Assembly: GCA_027061945.1 (NCBI GenBank)
Contig: JAMOVR010000220.1
Coordinates: forward strand, 1 to 33,206
Direction of reading: 5' to 3'
Length of the DNA stretch: 33,206 nucleotides
Origin: Candidatus Heimdallarchaeota archaeon
GTDB lineage: Archaea; Asgardarchaeota; Heimdallarchaeia; Heimdallarchaeales; JAJRWK01
The notes below the pieces were generated by a model. That model saw nothing but the letters and a program-made list of their open reading frames with translations, was not told where the DNA came from and searched no databases. The position numbers were made by a program, and so were the translations under genes. Shown here in pieces: positions 30,728-33,206 of this stretch (positions are counted from its first letter, which is position 1; every line of letters starts with the position of its first letter).

Positions 30728-33206
30728 ATGAGCATCAAGCCAGAAGATATAGCTGATATCAGTTTTCATAGTATCTCAAAATATAAAGCACTTGAAATTT
30801 TAAAGTCATCCCCTAAAGGATTAACTGAAGAAGAAGCACAAAGAAGATTAGAGATCTTTGGTCCTAATATCTTAAAAGAAGGGAAAAAGACCACTATCTT
30901 AGAGTTATTTATTGAACAGTTTAAAGATATTCTGGTTCTAATACTACTTGGTGCGTCAATTTTCTCAGCTGTAGAGGGCCAATGGAATGAATCTATTCTA
31001 ATTGGAGTAATTCTTATTCTTAATGCTATCGTGGGAGTATATCAAGAGTGGAAAGCAGATCGGGCAATTGAAGCATTAAAAGCAATGACTGCTCCGACTT
31101 GTACCGTCATAAGAGACGGTATAGAAAAAGAAATACCATCTGAGTTATTAGTTCCTGGAGATGTATATGTCGTAGAGGCTGGTTCAAGAATTCCAGCTGA
31201 CGGAAGGATAATAGAAGCGTTTAATCTGAAAGTTGAAGAAGGTAGTCTTACAGGGGAAAGCACAGAAGTAAATAAATCAAGTGAAATGATTCTTCCTGAA
31301 AAAACGGCTCTTCCAGATCGAATTAATTTGTTATTCATGGGGACTCATGTTACTTTTGGGAGAGGCAAAGCAGTAGTTTATGCAACCGGTATGGAAACAG
31401 AAATGGGCAAAATTGCAGAGGCAGTTCAAACAATTGAAGAAGAGCCAGCACCATTCCAGGTGAAACTAGAGGATTTCGGCAAAAAACTTGGTTACATTAT
31501 TTTAGGTATCTCCGCGATTGTTGTCCTTGCTGGCGTCTTAATTCAAAAACAACCTCTTCTTTTCATGGTTGAAATAGGTGTGTCCTTAGCAGTGGCAGCT
31601 ATTCCAGAAGGCCTACCTATAGTTATAACACTTGCTCTTGCATTAGGCGTTCAAAGAATGGCTCGGCAAAATGCTATAGTAAAAAAACTTCCTGCAGTGG
31701 AGAGCCTTGGTTCCGCAACTGTTATTTGTACAGACAAAACAGGCACGTTGACAATGCATAAAATGACGGTAACAGACATTCTTTATTTCAAAGATGGAGA
31801 ACCAGTAACCATAAAAAATGACACACCTCTTCCTTCAGAACTTCCAAGAAACTTAAAAAGAATGTATGAAGGAGCGGCATTATGTAATAATGCAACAATC
31901 TTCAATGGAGAAGAACGTGGAGATCCTACCGAATTAGCATTATTAAGAGAAGCAATAAACAAAGGCTTTGATCCTAATAAAATTGAACATACTCGTTTAG
32001 ATGAGATTCCTTTTGATTCTGAGAGAAAAAGAATGAGTGTTGTTGTAGAGTTTAAGGATGGAAAGAGAATCGCTTATATGAAAGGAGCACCAGAAGTACT
32101 GCTTGAGCTATGCAAATATTTTGATAATGGCAAGGAGATTGTTCCTTTAACAGAAGACTTGAAAAAGAAACTGTTAGAACAAGTAGGTAAAATGGCTGAT
32201 AAGGCCCTAAGAGTACTTGCTTTTTCCTATCTTGAGTTAGAACAACAAGCATACAATATTTACGAATTTGAAAACAAAATGGTTCTCGCAGGTTTTATGG
32301 GAATGATTGATCCGCCTAAACCCGGAGTAAAAGAAGCCATTGCTGCTTGTAACACTGCGGGGATTAGGGTAATAATGGTAACTGGTGATCATAAGAAAAC
32401 AGCGATTGCAATTGCTAAAGAGATTGGTATTCATGCAAGTGAAGAAAGTGTCCTGACTGGAAATGATCTTGACCGCATGACTGAAGAAGAGCTCACAGAA
32501 AAAATCAAACATATTAACATTTTTGCAAGGATATCTCCATTACACAAATTGGATATTGTTAAAGCACTTAAAAACAACGATGAAATAGTTGCTATGACTG
32601 GTGATGGGGTAAATGACGCCCCTGCCTTAAAAGGTGCTGATATAGGAATAGCTATGGGCATAACTGGAACGGACGTTACAAAAGAAACGGCAGCGATTGT
32701 TCTTGCAGATGATAACTTTGCGACAATTGTTTCTGCTATTAAAGAAGGAAGAACAATTTTTGATAACATGTATAAATTTATTCGTTACATGTTTTCCAGT
32801 AATTTTGCCGAAGTAATGGTAGTATTTTTATCAATAATGTTTGGTTGGCCTGCACCTTTGGTTGCAGTGCAAATCTTATGGATTAATCTAATTACTGATG
32901 GGGCTCCGGCACTAGCAATGAGTAATGAGCCCCCTGAAGAAGACATAATGCTAAGACCACCTAGAGATCCTAAAGCTCCTCTCATGGGTGTAGAAATGAT
33001 TCTTTATATTCTTAGAATTGGGACGTTTATAACAATTGGAACTCTTGCATTATATTACTTTGCCGATTTCAATAACAATTATGTTAAAGCTTCAACCTTA
33101 GCTTTTGCTTCTCTAAGTATCATGCAGTTATTCAATGCATTCAATGTAAGGCACGTAAAAAGAAGTGTTTTAAACATGAGTGTGTTTGATAATAGACCAT
33201 TAGTTA
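30728..33206 (+). CDS. P2A-type Ca2+-transporting ATPase, incomplete at the right edge
   Basis: A P-type pump of the SERCA/PMCA group; 826 residues lie in the window and the frame is still open at its end, so the last membrane segments are missing. Visible: N-terminal actuator with SLTGES, phosphorylated Asp336 in CTDKTGTLT, KGAPEVLL nucleotide pocket, and TGDGVNDAPALKGADIGIAMG hinge. Ca2+ ligands of SERCA are matched: Glu in AIPEGLP (M4), Asn and Glu in SSNFAEV (M5), Asn and Asp in WINLITDGAP (M6), so both calcium sites look complete. It moves Ca2+ out of the cytoplasm at the cost of ATP. ATG 30728 is fixed by GTGAT upstream. PEGLP without extra cytosolic inserts argues for the short prokaryotic form. 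Confidence 0.93.
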   Translation, partial: MSIKPEDIADISFHSISKYKALEILKSSPKGLTEEEAQRRLEIFGPNILKEGKKTTILELFIEQFKDILVLILLGASIFSAVEGQWNESILIGVILILNAIVGVYQEWKADRAIEALKAMTAPTCTVIRDGIEKEIPSELLVPGDVYVVEAGSRIPADGRIIEAFNLKVEEGSLTGESTEVNKSSEMILPEKTALPDRINLLFMGTHVTFGRGKAVVYATGMETEMGKIAEAVQTIEEEPAPFQVKLEDFGKKLGYIILGISAIVVLAGVLIQKQPLLFMVEIGVSLAVAAIPEGLPIVITLALALGVQRMARQNAIVKKLPAVESLGSATVICTDKTGTLTMHKMTVTDILYFKDGEPVTIKNDTPLPSELPRNLKRMYEGAALCNNATIFNGEERGDPTELALLREAINKGFDPNKIEHTRLDEIPFDSERKRMSVVVEFKDGKRIAYMKGAPEVLLELCKYFDNGKEIVPLTEDLKKKLLEQVGKMADKALRVLAFSYLELEQQAYNIYEFENKMVLAGFMGMIDPPKPGVKEAIAACNTAGIRVIMVTGDHKKTAIAIAKEIGIHASEESVLTGNDLDRMTEEELTEKIKHINIFARISPLHKLDIVKALKNNDEIVAMTGDGVNDAPALKGADIGIAMGITGTDVTKETAAIVLADDNFATIVSAIKEGRTIFDNMYKFIRYMFSSNFAEVMVVFLSIMFGWPAPLVAVQILWINLITDGAPALAMSNEPPEEDIMLRPPRDPKAPLMGVEMILYILRIGTFITIGTLALYYFADFNNNYVKASTLAFASLSIMQLFNAFNVRHVKRSVLNMSVFDNRPLV

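Noticed and set aside
31042-32985. Several minus-strand open frames
   Set aside because: All are shadows of the Ca2+-ATPase, whose motifs are continuous on the plus strand.
1-33206. CRISPR array
   Set aside because: No set of evenly spaced direct repeats was seen; the repeats present are transposon ends.

Overview
The window is AT-rich DNA, roughly one third G+C by eye, from an archaeon. The best guess is an Asgard lineage, possibly Heimdallarchaeia-like. This is an inference from gene content: a Rab/Ras-like small GTPase (459-968), a protein with two apparent longin-like modules (28051-29592), another longin-like protein at the end of a chemotaxis operon, an archaeal type II methionine aminopeptidase, CheC/CheD, a thiolase plus DUF35 pair, TATA boxes of the TTTATAAG kind, and GGTGAT-type ribosome binding sites. 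No rRNA or tRNA gene was found, so the lineage cannot be fixed from this window.

Layout. 1-3050: a small cysteine-containing protein, the GTPase, two small orphan genes, a ribbon-helix-helix regulator and a small membrane protein. Between them lies a 173 bp miniature element derived from an IS200/IS605 (TnpB) transposon. 3155-8929: an F420-type luciferase-like oxidoreductase; then a block holding a second, diverged miniature element and a candidate structured RNA with its own promoter; an MFS transporter fused to a PhoU-like (DUF47) domain that overlaps a zinc-ribbon gene; panB; and the methionine aminopeptidase. 8971-14758: acyl-CoA metabolism, with an AMP-forming acyl-CoA synthetase, an acyl-CoA dehydrogenase of the isovaleryl/long-chain catalytic type, and a thiolase-like protein with its DUF35 partner. 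A second, inverted copy of the miniature element sits among these genes. 15080-22177: a large orphan helical protein, an ArsR-type regulator, a GH1 glycosidase, phosphoglycerate mutase GpmI, a small winged-helix-like protein, and a TIGR01777 SDR protein, with another TnpB-derived relic near 20.9 kb.

22291-27844 is a compact chemotaxis operon, cheY-cheB-cheA-cheC-cheD plus a longin-like gene. It has a TATA box in front and a hairpin with a T-run behind. It lacks cheW, cheR and receptors, which must be elsewhere. Convergent to it is the long double-longin-like orphan, then a class III-type sirtuin (YxxR motif). Divergent from the sirtuin is a P2A Ca2+-ATPase that runs off the right edge of the window.

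The most interesting points are: (i) two inverted, structure-conserving LE-RE fusion miniatures of a TnpB transposon that could supply free-standing omegaRNA-like transcripts; (ii) a promoter-equipped structured RNA at 4486-4556 with 17 bases complementary to the right-end hairpin of the neighbouring miniature; (iii) longin-like proteins on both sides of the end of the chemotaxis operon in a genome that also carries a Ras-like GTPase; and (iv) several enzymes with altered or relocated catalytic residues.
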